Assembly: GCF_016756395.1 (NCBI RefSeq)
Contig: NZ_AP018365.1
Coordinates: 5,893,001 to 5,957,000, forward strand
Reading direction: 5' to 3'
Length of the DNA stretch: 64,000 nt
Origin: Streptomyces sp. SN-593
Lineage (GTDB): Bacteria; Actinomycetota; Actinomycetes; Streptomycetales; Streptomycetaceae
Made by a program: the position numbers and the translations under genes. A model generated the notes under the pieces. That model did no database searches. It was given only the letters and a program-made list of their open reading frames with translations, and was not told where the DNA came from. Every line of letters starts with the position of its first letter. Positions within the stretch are counted from its first letter, which is position 1. Of the stretch, positions 51,645 through 60,500 are shown piece after piece.

Positions 51645-52700
51645 TCAGGCGGGGACGCGCTGGCCCCGGGTGGCCGGAAGGGCGGGGGCGTCGGGCCTGG
51701 CCGGGGGCGCGGTGGAGCCGCGGACCACGAGTTCGGGTTCGTGGAGGAGTTCCTTGGGGGTGGGGTTGTTGCCGGAGATCTGGTTGGCGAGGAGGGTGAC
51801 CGCGGCGCGTGACATGGCCTCGATGGGTTGCCGGAGGGTGGTCAGCGGCGGGTCGGTGTAGTTCATGAAGGCGGAGTCGTCGTAGCCGACCACGGAGAAG
51901 TCCCCGGGGACGGTGAGTCCTTTGCGGCGGGCGGCGCGGACGGCGCCGAGGGCGAGGACGTCGCTGCCGCAGATGAGGGCGGTGACGCCGGCCGTGATGA
52001 GGTCCCCCGCCACCGCCTGGCCGCCTTCGAAGCTGAACAGGGCGTGGCCGATGGGGTGGTGGCCGCGGCCGTTGGTTGCGGTGAGGGCGGTGAAGGCGGC
52101 GGCTTTGCGGCGGGAGGGGGTGTGGTCGGCGGGGCCGACCATGAGGCCGATCCGGCGGTGTCCGAGCGACGTGAGGTGCGCGTACGCCTGCTGCACGGCG
52201 GCCGCGTCGTCCGTGGAGACCTGGGGGAAGCCGAGCGCGGTGTCGGTGCGGACGGCCGCGAAGTCGACGGCGGCGTTGAGCAGCACCACCGGCACCCGGC
52301 GCTCCAGCAGCGCGGCGTGCTCGTCGGCGCTCAGGCCGCCGCAGAACACCACGCCGGAGACCTGCTGGTCCAGCAACATCGTGACGTACTCCGCCTCCGT
52401 CAGCCCGCCCGCGGTCCGGGTGCACAGCACCGGGGTGAAGCCGAGCTGCACCAGCGCGCCGCCCACCACCTCGGCCAGCGCCGGGAAGATCGGGTTCTGC
52501 AACTCGGGCATCACCAGCCCGACCAACCGGGCGCGTACTCCGCGCAGTTGCGTGGGCCGTTCGTATCCCAGCACGTCGAGCGCGGTCAGCACCGCCTGGC
52601 GGGTCGCGTCGGAGACACCCGGCTTGCTGTTCAGGACGCGGCTCACGGTCGCCTCGCTGACGCCCACCCGTTCGGCCACTTCCGCGAGTCTGCGAGTCAT
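51645..52700 (-). CDS. LacI-family repressor 2 (paralogue of repressor 1)
   Basis: 351-aa LacI-type regulator. The HTH RRLAEVAERVGVSEATVSRVLNSKPGVSDATRQAV differs from repressor 1 by only a few residues, including three in the first two helices. It carries an 11-residue insert (AAVRTDTALG region, near residue 150) that repressor 1 lacks. It converges on the end of the GH13 gene. Similar DNA-binding heads suggest overlapping operators; different inserts suggest different inducers. The ribosome site is weak. Confidence 0.92.
   Translation of the reverse strand: MTRRLAEVAERVGVSEATVSRVLNSKPGVSDATRQAVLTALDVLGYERPTQLRGVRARLVGLVMPELQNPIFPALAEVVGGALVQLGFTPVLCTRTAGGLTEAEYVTMLLDQQVSGVVFCGGLSADEHAALLERRVPVVLLNAAVDFAAVRTDTALGFPQVSTDDAAAVQQAYAHLTSLGHRRIGLMVGPADHTPSRRKAAAFTALTATNGRGHHPIGHALFSFEGGQAVAGDLITAGVTALICGSDVLALGAVRAARRKGLTVPGDFSVVGYDDSAFMNYTDPPLTTLRQPIEAMSRAAVTLLANQISGNNPTPKELLHEPELVVRGSTAPPARPDAPALPATRGQRVPA
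51721..52217. repeat. 497-bp long direct repeat, copy 2 (with 45001-45497), about 99% identical
   Basis: Second copy of the conversion tract; see the copy at 45001. The reading frames and orientation of the two genes are the same. Confidence 0.9.
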
Positions 52701-52733
52701 GGCCCAAAGAATGTCAGGAACACGCGCGGGCTT

Positions 52734-52806
52734 GCATAGAGGCTTGCGTGGATTACGTCATATCTTCGATTCGATGCGCAATTCCGTATGCTCCTTGCGC
52801 AAGCAG
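52734..52806. promoter_or_regulatory. Candidate operators upstream of lacI-2
   Basis: Two direct CTTGC half-sites 13 nt apart (52732-52752) and a perfect palindrome CTTGCGCAAG at 52796-52805 lie upstream of the second LacI gene. CTTGC-type half-sites are known for MalR-like repressors of actinomycete alpha-glucan genes. The region 52701-52879 holds no gene. Confidence 0.4.
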
Positions 52807-52879
52807 CCGTCATTCCCGGTGTGCGGGCCGGAGGTGGGGGACGGGCGCGGTGCGGCTGCGCGGGGCGCGAGGGGCCTCG

Positions 52880-53935
52880 TCAGCGCGCGCCTGCCGCGGC
52901 GCCCACGGCTCCGGCTTCGGCTTCGGCTCCGGTCCCGGCTTCGGCTCCGGCTCCGGGAACGGGACCGGGCGGCTGCGGTGGGCGGTGGCTCCGGCGGTAG
53001 GCCAGCGGCGACAGGCCGAGGCGGGCGTGGAAGTGCCTGCGCAGCACGGTGGGGTCGGCGAAGCCGGTGGCCGTGGCGATCCTCGTGACGGTCAGCTCGC
53101 TGCTCTCCAGCAGGTGGCGGGCGTGGTCGAGGCGGCTCTGCACGAGCCATTGCAGGGGACTGGTGCCGACCTCGGAGCGGAAGCGCCGGGTGAAGGTGCG
53201 CTCGCTCATGTGGGCGTGGCGGGCCAGGTCCTGGAGGGTGAGGGGACGGGCGAGGTTGTCCATCGCCCACCGGCGGGTGGCCGACGTGGAGCGGTCGGCC
53301 TCCTTCGGCACCGGGTGCTCGATGAACTGCGCCTGGCCGCCCTCCCGCCAGGGCGCCACCACGCAGCGGCGCGCCGCCGCGTTGGCCACGGCCGTGCCGT
53401 GGTCCCTGCGGACGAGGTGGAGGAACAGGTCGATGCCGGCCGCCCCGCCGGCGCCGGTCAGGACCCGCCCGTTGTCCACGAACAGGATGTCCGGATCGAC
53501 CTCGACGGCGGGGAACAGCCGGGCGAGCCGGTCGCACAGGGTCCAGTGAGTGGTGGCCCGCAGGCCGTCCAGCAGCCCCGCGGCCGCGAGCAGGAACGCC
53601 GACGTGCACAGGCTGACGACGCGGGCGCCGGGCGCGATCCGGGCCAGGGCCGCGGCGACCTCGTCGGGCAGCTCGCCGGTGGCGAGCAGGCGTGCACCCG
53701 GTTCCTGGGTGGCGACCACCACGGTGTCCGCGCGCTCCAGCAGTGACTCGTCGTCGTCGGGCAGGACGCGGAAGCCCTCGCTCGTCCGCACCGCCGCGCC
53801 GCCGAGCGAGCAGGTCAGCACCGAGTAGAGGCGTTCGCCCGCCGGGTCCAGGGCTTCGTTCAGGACGCGGGCGGCGATCCCCAGGTCCATCGGCATGACG
53901 TGGTCCAGCGCGAGCACGGCGACGAGATGCGGCAT
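52880..53935 (-). CDS. GlxA-like AraC-family regulator with DJ-1/PfpI domain
   Basis: 351-aa transcription factor: N-terminal DJ-1/PfpI-like (GATase1) domain (residues about 3-180) with an elbow Cys in SLCTSAFLLAAAG, and a C-terminal AraC double HTH (about 215-320; LTLQDLARHAHMSERTFTRRFRSEVGTSPLQWLVQSRL and VTRIATATGFADPTVLRRHF). The tail is a low-complexity Ala/Gly/Glu run (hexanucleotide GGCTTC/GGCTCC repeats near 52915-52960). Start at ATG 53935 (MPHLVAVLALDH) since longer upstream frames are Pro/Arg-rich shadows. It is divergent from the oxidoreductase gene and likely controls it. Confidence 0.9.
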   Translation of the reverse strand: MPHLVAVLALDHVMPMDLGIAARVLNEALDPAGERLYSVLTCSLGGAAVRTSEGFRVLPDDDESLLERADTVVVATQEPGARLLATGELPDEVAAALARIAPGARVVSLCTSAFLLAAAGLLDGLRATTHWTLCDRLARLFPAVEVDPDILFVDNGRVLTGAGGAAGIDLFLHLVRRDHGTAVANAAARRCVVAPWREGGQAQFIEHPVPKEADRSTSATRRWAMDNLARPLTLQDLARHAHMSERTFTRRFRSEVGTSPLQWLVQSRLDHARHLLESSELTVTRIATATGFADPTVLRRHFHARLGLSPLAYRRSHRPPQPPGPVPGAGAEAGTGAEAEAGAVGAAAGAR

Positions 53936-54068
53936 GGCCGGAATGGTACGACAGGTGGCCCCCCGGCCACTGACCGCTCCGCGGCGGGCTTGGGGAATCT
54001 GGGAGCACGCCGGGGCGACGGGCTCCGGCGGGTGCATCGGTGCGGGACGGACGAGGGGCGAGAAGGCC

Positions 54069-55163
54069 ATGGGCGAGCGGGGTACGAGCGAGACGACCGG
54101 GACCGGCCGGGCCGCCGGCGCGGCGGAAGCGGGCGAGCGGGCCGGGGGCGGGTCCGGCGAGCGGGCCGGGGGCGCGTCGGGCAGGGGCGGGGGGACCGCC
54201 GGCCGGCGGACGATGCGGGCGGTCACCCTCGACGGGTTCGGTGGCCCGGAGGTGCTGACCGTCGGCCGGGTCGAACGTCCGGAGCCGCTGCCGACCGAGG
54301 TGCTGGTGCGGGTGCATGCGGCCGGGGTCAACCCGGTGGACTGGAAGACCCGCGCGGGCCAGGGCATGGCCGGGTTGCAGAAGCTGCCGCTGATCCTCGG
54401 CTGGGACGTCTCGGGGGTCGTCGAGGAGGTCGGCTTCGGCGTCACCACGCTCGCCCCGGGGGACGAGGTGTACGCCATGCCGTGGTTCCCGCGCCCGGCC
54501 GGCGGCTACGCCGAGTACGTCACCGCGCCCTCGCGCCAGTTCGCCCGCAAGCCCGCCTCCCTCGGCCACGTGGAGGCGGCGGCGCTGCCCCTGGCCGCGC
54601 TGACCGCGTGGCAGGCCCTCGTCGACACGGCGGGAGTCACCGCAGGTCAGCGCGTTCTGGTGCATGCGGCGGCGGGCGGCGTGGGCCACCTGGCGGTGCA
54701 GTTCGCCAAGCACCTCGGCGCCGAGGTGATCGCGACCGCGCGCGCCTCGCGCCACGCCTGGCTGAGGGAGTTGGGCGCGGACGAGACGATCGACTACACC
54801 GCGCGGCGGTTCGAGGAGGCGACCGGCCCGGTGGACGTCGTCCTCGACCTGGTCGGCGGCACGGACGGCACCGACGTGCGGTCGGTGTCGGTGACCCGGC
54901 CCGGCGGGCTGGTCGTCGCCGTCCCGGGCGGTGTCTCGGACGCGTTGGCGGGGGCGGCCTCGGCGGCGGGGGTGCGGGCCAGCGCGTTCCTGGTCGAGCC
55001 CGACGCCGCGGCCCTGACGACGATCGCGGGCCTGGTCGCCGCGGGCGCGGTGCGCGTCGAGGTCGAGCGGGCCCTGCCCCTGGAGCAGGCTGCGGAGGCC
55101 CACCGCCAGGGCGAGTCGAACCGTACCCGGGGCAAACTGGTCCTGGAGGTCACCCCCCACTGA
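54069..55163 (+). CDS. NADPH-dependent quinone-reductase-like oxidoreductase (MDR, zinc-independent)
   Basis: Up to 364 aa; medium-chain dehydrogenase/reductase. The conserved part starts MRAVTLDGFGGPEVL (nt 54213) and has VHAAGVNPVDWKTRAG, VLVHAAAGGVGHLAVQFAKHLGA (NADP Rossmann glycine motif), and no zinc-ligand pattern, like quinone oxidoreductases. The ATG at 54069 is preceded by GGGCGAGAAGG; the extra 48 residues are Gly/Ala/Glu/Arg low complexity, so the ATG at 54213 (316 aa) is a realistic alternative. It is divergent from the AraC-type gene; likely an inducible stress or detoxification enzyme. Confidence 0.85.
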   Translation: MGERGTSETTGTGRAAGAAEAGERAGGGSGERAGGASGRGGGTAGRRTMRAVTLDGFGGPEVLTVGRVERPEPLPTEVLVRVHAAGVNPVDWKTRAGQGMAGLQKLPLILGWDVSGVVEEVGFGVTTLAPGDEVYAMPWFPRPAGGYAEYVTAPSRQFARKPASLGHVEAAALPLAALTAWQALVDTAGVTAGQRVLVHAAAGGVGHLAVQFAKHLGAEVIATARASRHAWLRELGADETIDYTARRFEEATGPVDVVLDLVGGTDGTDVRSVSVTRPGGLVVAVPGGVSDALAGAASAAGVRASAFLVEPDAAALTTIAGLVAAGAVRVEVERALPLEQAAEAHRQGESNRTRGKLVLEVTPH

Positions 55164-55343
55164 CCCCCCACGGCGCCCAACCCCGCCACCCCTCCCCGAC
55201 CTTGGGCCGGGGCCGGGCGAGCACTCACGCCAGCACCTCGTCAAGATGCCGAACAGCGGACGGGACCTTCCACCGAGGGGGCCGGTTGGGCGGGGCCGGC
55301 TCCGGCGGCGGACGGCGCCACCGCCCCCGGGTGGCGGTTCGCG

Positions 55344-57284
55344 TCAGGTGGTTCCGCGCAGGCGGCTGCGAACGCGGCGGACCTGGGGGTTGTCGGTGAG
55401 CGCGTGCAGGATGCGGCGGCCGGCGCCGGTTGCGTGGGCAGGTCCTTCGGTACGCAGTACGGTGCCGTCGCGGACGACGGCGTACGCGAGCGGTGCGTCC
55501 GTCTTGGGGAGGGTGACCGGGTGTCGGCCGGAGGGGAGCTTGAGGCGGGCGGGCAGCCGCAACAGGGCCGTGCCTCCGTCCGGTGCGGGGACGAGGTCGG
55601 CGGTGACCGTCAGCGTGGACACCGTGACCTTGACGGGGAGCGGCTGCGCGGACTTCGTCGCCGCGACGTAGGGCAGCGGGAACCACCGGCCGCCGCGCGC
55701 GTCGTTGGCGGCGGCCGCCTCCGCGGTGTCCGGGCCGAACCTGCGCAGCCGCTCGCCGAGGTCGAGGGTGAGCTGGCCGGGGCCCTTCGTCCAGTACGGC
55801 AGCGCGATGCGGCCGCCGGTCAGCGCGGGGCCCGCGGCGGGGGAGCCGGGGGCAGTTGGGTCGGTGAGCCGGACCATCCGGTCGATGCCGAGGAACTGGA
55901 CGAACGCCCACGCCTCGTACACCCCGCGGTCGAGCGGCCGGCCGCCTGCCAGCCGTTCCGGGTCGATACGCAGCCGACCCGACGCGACGATGCGGGAACG
56001 CCCCTGCCCGGCCGGCAGCAGCCGCAGTTCGAGATCGCCCTCGGGGTACCACCAGTCGTCGCGGTCGCGGTCCTTCACGACCAGTTCCGCGGATGCCAGC
56101 CGGAACGGGTCGCGGACATCCCAGCCGTCCTCCGTCCCCGGCACGCCGGTCAGCAGTTCGGGGTCCAGGTACCGCCTGCCGTTCCGTTCGACCAGGACGA
56201 GCGGTTCGCCGTCGCCGCGCCGCAGTTCCAGGGTGACGTCCGAGACCAGGCAGCCCTCTTCCCAGCGGGGCGGGCTCACCTCGCCGTGGGCCTTGACCTC
56301 CCGGATGTGCTGCGCGAAGGCGAGCGCGGCGTCGAAGTCGCCGCGTTCCAGCAGTTCGGCCCTGAGCCGGGACACGGCGGGAAGCCCCTCGCGTACAGCC
56401 GCTGGGAACTCCTCCACGGCTGTCCGGCGGGCGGCCTCGAAGCGTCGGCGCTGCTCGTCCGGATCCTCCCGCACGATCTCCGGCTCGCGCGCCCGGGAGA
56501 GGACCTCCACGTGATAGAGACGGTGCAGCAGGCGGTTCTGGAGCGCGTCGATGTCGTCGGACGGGGCCGTGCCGTCCTTGATCTGACGCACGATGGTGCG
56601 GAGGTTGCCCCAGAAGTCGTGCCGCGGGCCGAACCGCTGACCGGTGTTGTTGCCGCCGTCGTCCCGCTTCAGCCAGTAGTAGCAGGGATAGTCCGCGAGG
56701 ACGGATATGCGTTCGGCCTTGAGGTAGGCGGCGCTGACGAAGGCTATGTCCTCCATGATCCACGGCCCCTCGGGGAAGCGCAGCGCATGCTCCTCTATGA
56801 AGGCCCGCCGGAACATCTTGTGCGGTGCCAGGGCCTGCATCAGCTCGTCGTTCTCGACGGTGCAGACATCCACCGTGTGCCGGAACAGGCGCCTGGGGCG
56901 CGCCATCGTGGTGGACAGTTTGCCTATGACGATGTCGGATTTGTTGCGCTGAGCGTGGGCGTACAACCGCTCCAGCGCCTCGCTGCCGAGCATGTCGTCG
57001 TGGTCGACGAACTGCACGTACTCGCCCCTGGCGTGCTCGATGCCGAGGTTGCGTGGTCCGCCCGGCCAGCCCGAGTTGGACTGGGTGTGCACGTGCACGT
57101 TGGGGTGGGCCGCCGCGATCTTCTCCAGCTGGCCCAGCGAGTCGTCGGTCGAACCGTCGTTGACGTAGATGACCTCGTACTCGTCCTCGGGCAGGCTCTG
57201 CCCGAGGAGTGAGGGCGCGCACTCGGCGAGGTACTTCCCGGTGTTGTAGACGGGGACGATGACGCTGACCTTGACCTTCGACAT
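55344..57284 (-). CDS. GT2-family glycosyltransferase (polymer/teichoic-acid type)
   Basis: 646-aa glycosyltransferase. Residues 1-230 are a GT-A fold: VKVSVIVPVYNTGKYL, VIYVNDGSTDDS (nucleotide binding), NSGWPGGPRNLGI and FVDHDDML (DxD-type metal/sugar-nucleotide motif), then WIMEDIAFVSAAYL. The remaining 400 residues are a helical then beta-rich domain similar in layout to poly(glycerol/ribitol-phosphate) or TarS-like transferases. There is no membrane span, so it works at the inner membrane face with an NDP-sugar donor to decorate a wall or capsule polymer. The ribosome site is weak. Acceptor unknown. Confidence 0.88.
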   Translation of the reverse strand: MSKVKVSVIVPVYNTGKYLAECAPSLLGQSLPEDEYEVIYVNDGSTDDSLGQLEKIAAAHPNVHVHTQSNSGWPGGPRNLGIEHARGEYVQFVDHDDMLGSEALERLYAHAQRNKSDIVIGKLSTTMARPRRLFRHTVDVCTVENDELMQALAPHKMFRRAFIEEHALRFPEGPWIMEDIAFVSAAYLKAERISVLADYPCYYWLKRDDGGNNTGQRFGPRHDFWGNLRTIVRQIKDGTAPSDDIDALQNRLLHRLYHVEVLSRAREPEIVREDPDEQRRRFEAARRTAVEEFPAAVREGLPAVSRLRAELLERGDFDAALAFAQHIREVKAHGEVSPPRWEEGCLVSDVTLELRRGDGEPLVLVERNGRRYLDPELLTGVPGTEDGWDVRDPFRLASAELVVKDRDRDDWWYPEGDLELRLLPAGQGRSRIVASGRLRIDPERLAGGRPLDRGVYEAWAFVQFLGIDRMVRLTDPTAPGSPAAGPALTGGRIALPYWTKGPGQLTLDLGERLRRFGPDTAEAAAANDARGGRWFPLPYVAATKSAQPLPVKVTVSTLTVTADLVPAPDGGTALLRLPARLKLPSGRHPVTLPKTDAPLAYAVVRDGTVLRTEGPAHATGAGRRILHALTDNPQVRRVRSRLRGTT

Positions 57285-57598
57285 GTCACGGACACTATCT
57301 CGCCCGTCGGCCGCCCGAGCGCGCCGGCGGACCCCCGTAGGCGCCGCCCGCCACGGATCCGGGCCCGGCCAGTGGAGCGCGTGCCCGGCGCCGCACCCTG
57401 ACGGGCCGGCTGTCCTTCCTCGGCGGCACCGGGAGCCTCTTTCTGTTTCCCTGAGGGATTTCGGCCACGGGCTTGGCCGTGGGAAAACCCACCCTTGACT
57501 TGTACACGCGTGGTGACTGTAAGCTCCATCGACTTGTGAAGATCCTGTGACTCCGGGGTGGGGACTTTGGAGCGGGGCGGGGACAGGAGTTGAACGCG
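57285..57598 (+). promoter_or_regulatory. 314-nt divergent region; weak promoter for the LamG gene
   Basis: No gene seen. A TTGACT (57495-57500) with a TAAGCT (57520-57525) at 19-bp spacing is a weak candidate promoter for the downstream gene. A second GACTTGT block at 57531 suggests short repeated recognition elements. The rest is unremarkable. Confidence 0.4.
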
Positions 57599-60500
57599 GT
57601 GCTGCGTGGACGTGTACGCGGGTTGCTGGTCGCAGGTGTGACCGTGGCCGTTATGGCCGGTGTCGGTGTTCCGGTGGGTCTGGGAGGTGCGGCGGTAGCC
57701 GCGCCGAGAACCGCGCCGACCGACGGGACCGGAGCAGGCAAGGCCGGAGCTGGCAAGCCGACGGCGCTGACGGAGGATGCCGCGGTGTCCCAGGCCGTGT
57801 CGACCGGTCAGGACGTGGAGATCACCTCGCTGCGCTCGGAGTCGAGCGAGACGTACGCGACTGCGGACGGCCGGTTGGAGACCGTGCAGCATCTGCGGCC
57901 GGTGCGGGCCCGCGTGGACGGCGGCTGGAAGGACGTCGACAACACCCTCGCGGCCGGCGCCGGCGGGCGGGTCGCGCCGAAGGTGTCCTCGGTCGGCATG
58001 ACGTTCTCCGGCGGGGGCAACGGCCCGTTGGTGTCCCTGGAGACCGCGGGCAAGGAGCTCTCGTACACGTGGCCTACGGCGCTGCCTGCTCCCGAGCTGG
58101 TCGGCGACACCGCGACGTACAAGGACGTGCTGCCCGATGTGGACCTGCAGATGCGGTCCGACACCGACGGGTTCCACCAGTTGCTGGTGGTCAACACCGC
58201 GACGGCGGCGCAGAACCCGGCGCTGGCGCAGCTCAAGCTCGCGGTCTCGGGTTCGGGGCTGAAGCTGGCCGAGTCCCCGGACGGCGGGCTTCAGGCCCGG
58301 GACGAGGCTGGGGGCGGTCTGGCCTTCGAAGCCCCCACGCCGGTGATGTGGGACTCCGGCGCGGACAACACCACAGAGTCCGCGACCACGGCGAAAACAC
58401 GGTCGGCGCAGGCGCAGACGGAGGCCGCCGCGGCCGACGGCCAGGGACCCGGTGACGCATCGAAGATCGCGCCGATCGGGGTGGACGTCAGCAGCGACGG
58501 CAGCCAGCTTCAGCTGACGCCGGATCAGGAAATGCTGTCCGCGGCGGACACCCGCTTCCCGGTGTACCTCGACCCCGAGACGTACACACCGAAGGCTTCG
58601 TCCTGGACGATGGCCTCCCGCTACTGGGCCTCCACCCCGCAGTGGCGGTTCAACGGCGACGCGGACGCGGGCGTCGGCTACTGCGGGTGGGACTACTGCG
58701 CCCCCTACGACCTGAAGCGGCTGTTCTACCAGTTCCCGGCCTCGACGTTCGCAGGCAAGTCGATCATCAGCGCGACGTTCGTGGCGCACGAGACGCACTC
58801 GGCCAGCTGCGACGCCCGCCCGGTCGAGCTATGGCGGACCAAGGCCATCTCCTCGTCGACCACGTGGAACTCGCAGAACAACGACGCGTTCTGGCTGAAC
58901 AAGCTCTCGACCGCCAACGTCGCCCACGGGGGCGGGACTTCGTGCCCCGCCGGTGACGTGGAGTTCGACGCGAAGTCGGCCGTCCAGGTCGCCGCGAACG
59001 TCGGCTCCTCCACGGCGACGTTCGGGCTCAGGGCGAGCGACGAGGACGACAAGTACGGCTGGAAGCGGTTCTCCGACGACGCCTACCTGCGGGTGAAGTA
59101 CAACCGCCCACCCGGGCAGATCCCGATGGCGCACCTGTCGATGAACCCGGGCGGCCTGTGCAAGAAGCCCGCCGACACGGTGTCGGTGCGTATCCGGCCC
59201 TCGGTGAGCGCGGCCGACGTCACCGACCCCGACAAGGACCAGGTCAGCGTCCAGTTCCAGGCGTACTGGGACGCCGGCGACGGCAAGGGCATGGTCGCGC
59301 ACTGGACGTCGGCGAAGATCGGACCGAAGGCGTCCGGCTCCAACTTCTCCACCACGCTGCCCACCAGCGTGCCGGAAGGCAAGACCGTCGCGTGGGCCGC
59401 CCGCTCGGTCGACTACGACCAGGGCACCTACTACAGCTACTCGCCGTGGTCCCAGACCGGTTCGGCCACCGCCTGCTACTTCGTCTACGACAGCCACGTC
59501 CCGGCCAGCCCGCAGCTTGCCTCCGGTGAGTACCCGGCCGTCGACGACACCGACCCCGACGATCAGTCCTACGACGGGGTGGGCCGCTACGGCACCTTCA
59601 CGATCACCTCCGGCGACTCGTCCGTGACCGGCTACGAGTACGGCGTCAACGCCGACCCGTCCTCGGGCAACACGGTTACCACCACGGCCGGTGCGGCGAA
59701 GACGATCCGGTTCCGCCCGACGAGGTCGGGCACGAACTTCATCACGGCGCTGACCATGACCGCCTCCGGTGTGCGGAGCGCCCCCGCCACCTACGAGTTC
59801 AAGGTGAAGGCGGGCCAGCCGGCGCGCGCCGAGTGGAACCTCGACGACGCCGAAGGATCGGCCACGGCCGCCGGGACCGCGGGGGAGCGGACGTTGGACA
59901 TCCACGGCAACCCGGTCCTGGGCGACCCGGGAGCGGTGGGCAGTGCCGTCACGTTCGACGGCACGGACGACTACCTGCAGTCCGACCTGCCGACCGTGGA
60001 CACCTCGCTGGGCTTCTCCGTCGCCGCGTGGGTGAAGCTGTCGGCCATGCCGTCAGCGGCGGCGGTTGTCGCCACCCAGCCCGGCAACAACAGTCCCGGC
60101 TTCGAGCTGTACTACTCCAAGGCACTGGACCGGTGGGCGTTCAACCAGTACACCGCCGACACCGCCACCGCCACCCCGGTCCGGGCCATGCAGGCATCCG
60201 CCGGCGGCGTCCAGGCCGGCCAGTGGGTCCACCTCGCCGGCACCTACAGCGCGGCGGCCGGCCAGCTCTCGCTCTACGTGAACGGTGCGCTGGCCGGTAC
60301 GGCGGCGTACACGAACGCCTGGGATGCCCGCCGGGGGCTGCAGATCGGCGCCGGCCTGTACGAGGGCGTGCCGGCCTCGTACTTCCCCGGTGCCATCGAC
60401 GACGTCCGCATCTACGACAAGCCCCTCGTCGCCGCAGATGTGACGCGCCTGTACAACAAGCAGCCCATCGCCGCCGGCCGCCCGGCCCGCGCGGTCTTCC

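Noticed and set aside
45001..52217. Treating the two 497-bp repeats as ends of a composite transposon or IS elements
   Set aside because: They lie inside two intact lacI genes in the same frame; there is no transposase, terminal inverted repeat or target-site duplication.
57590..57592. TTG at 57590 as the start of the LamG protein
   Set aside because: It abuts the AGGAG with no spacing; GTG at 57599 has normal 9-nt spacing.
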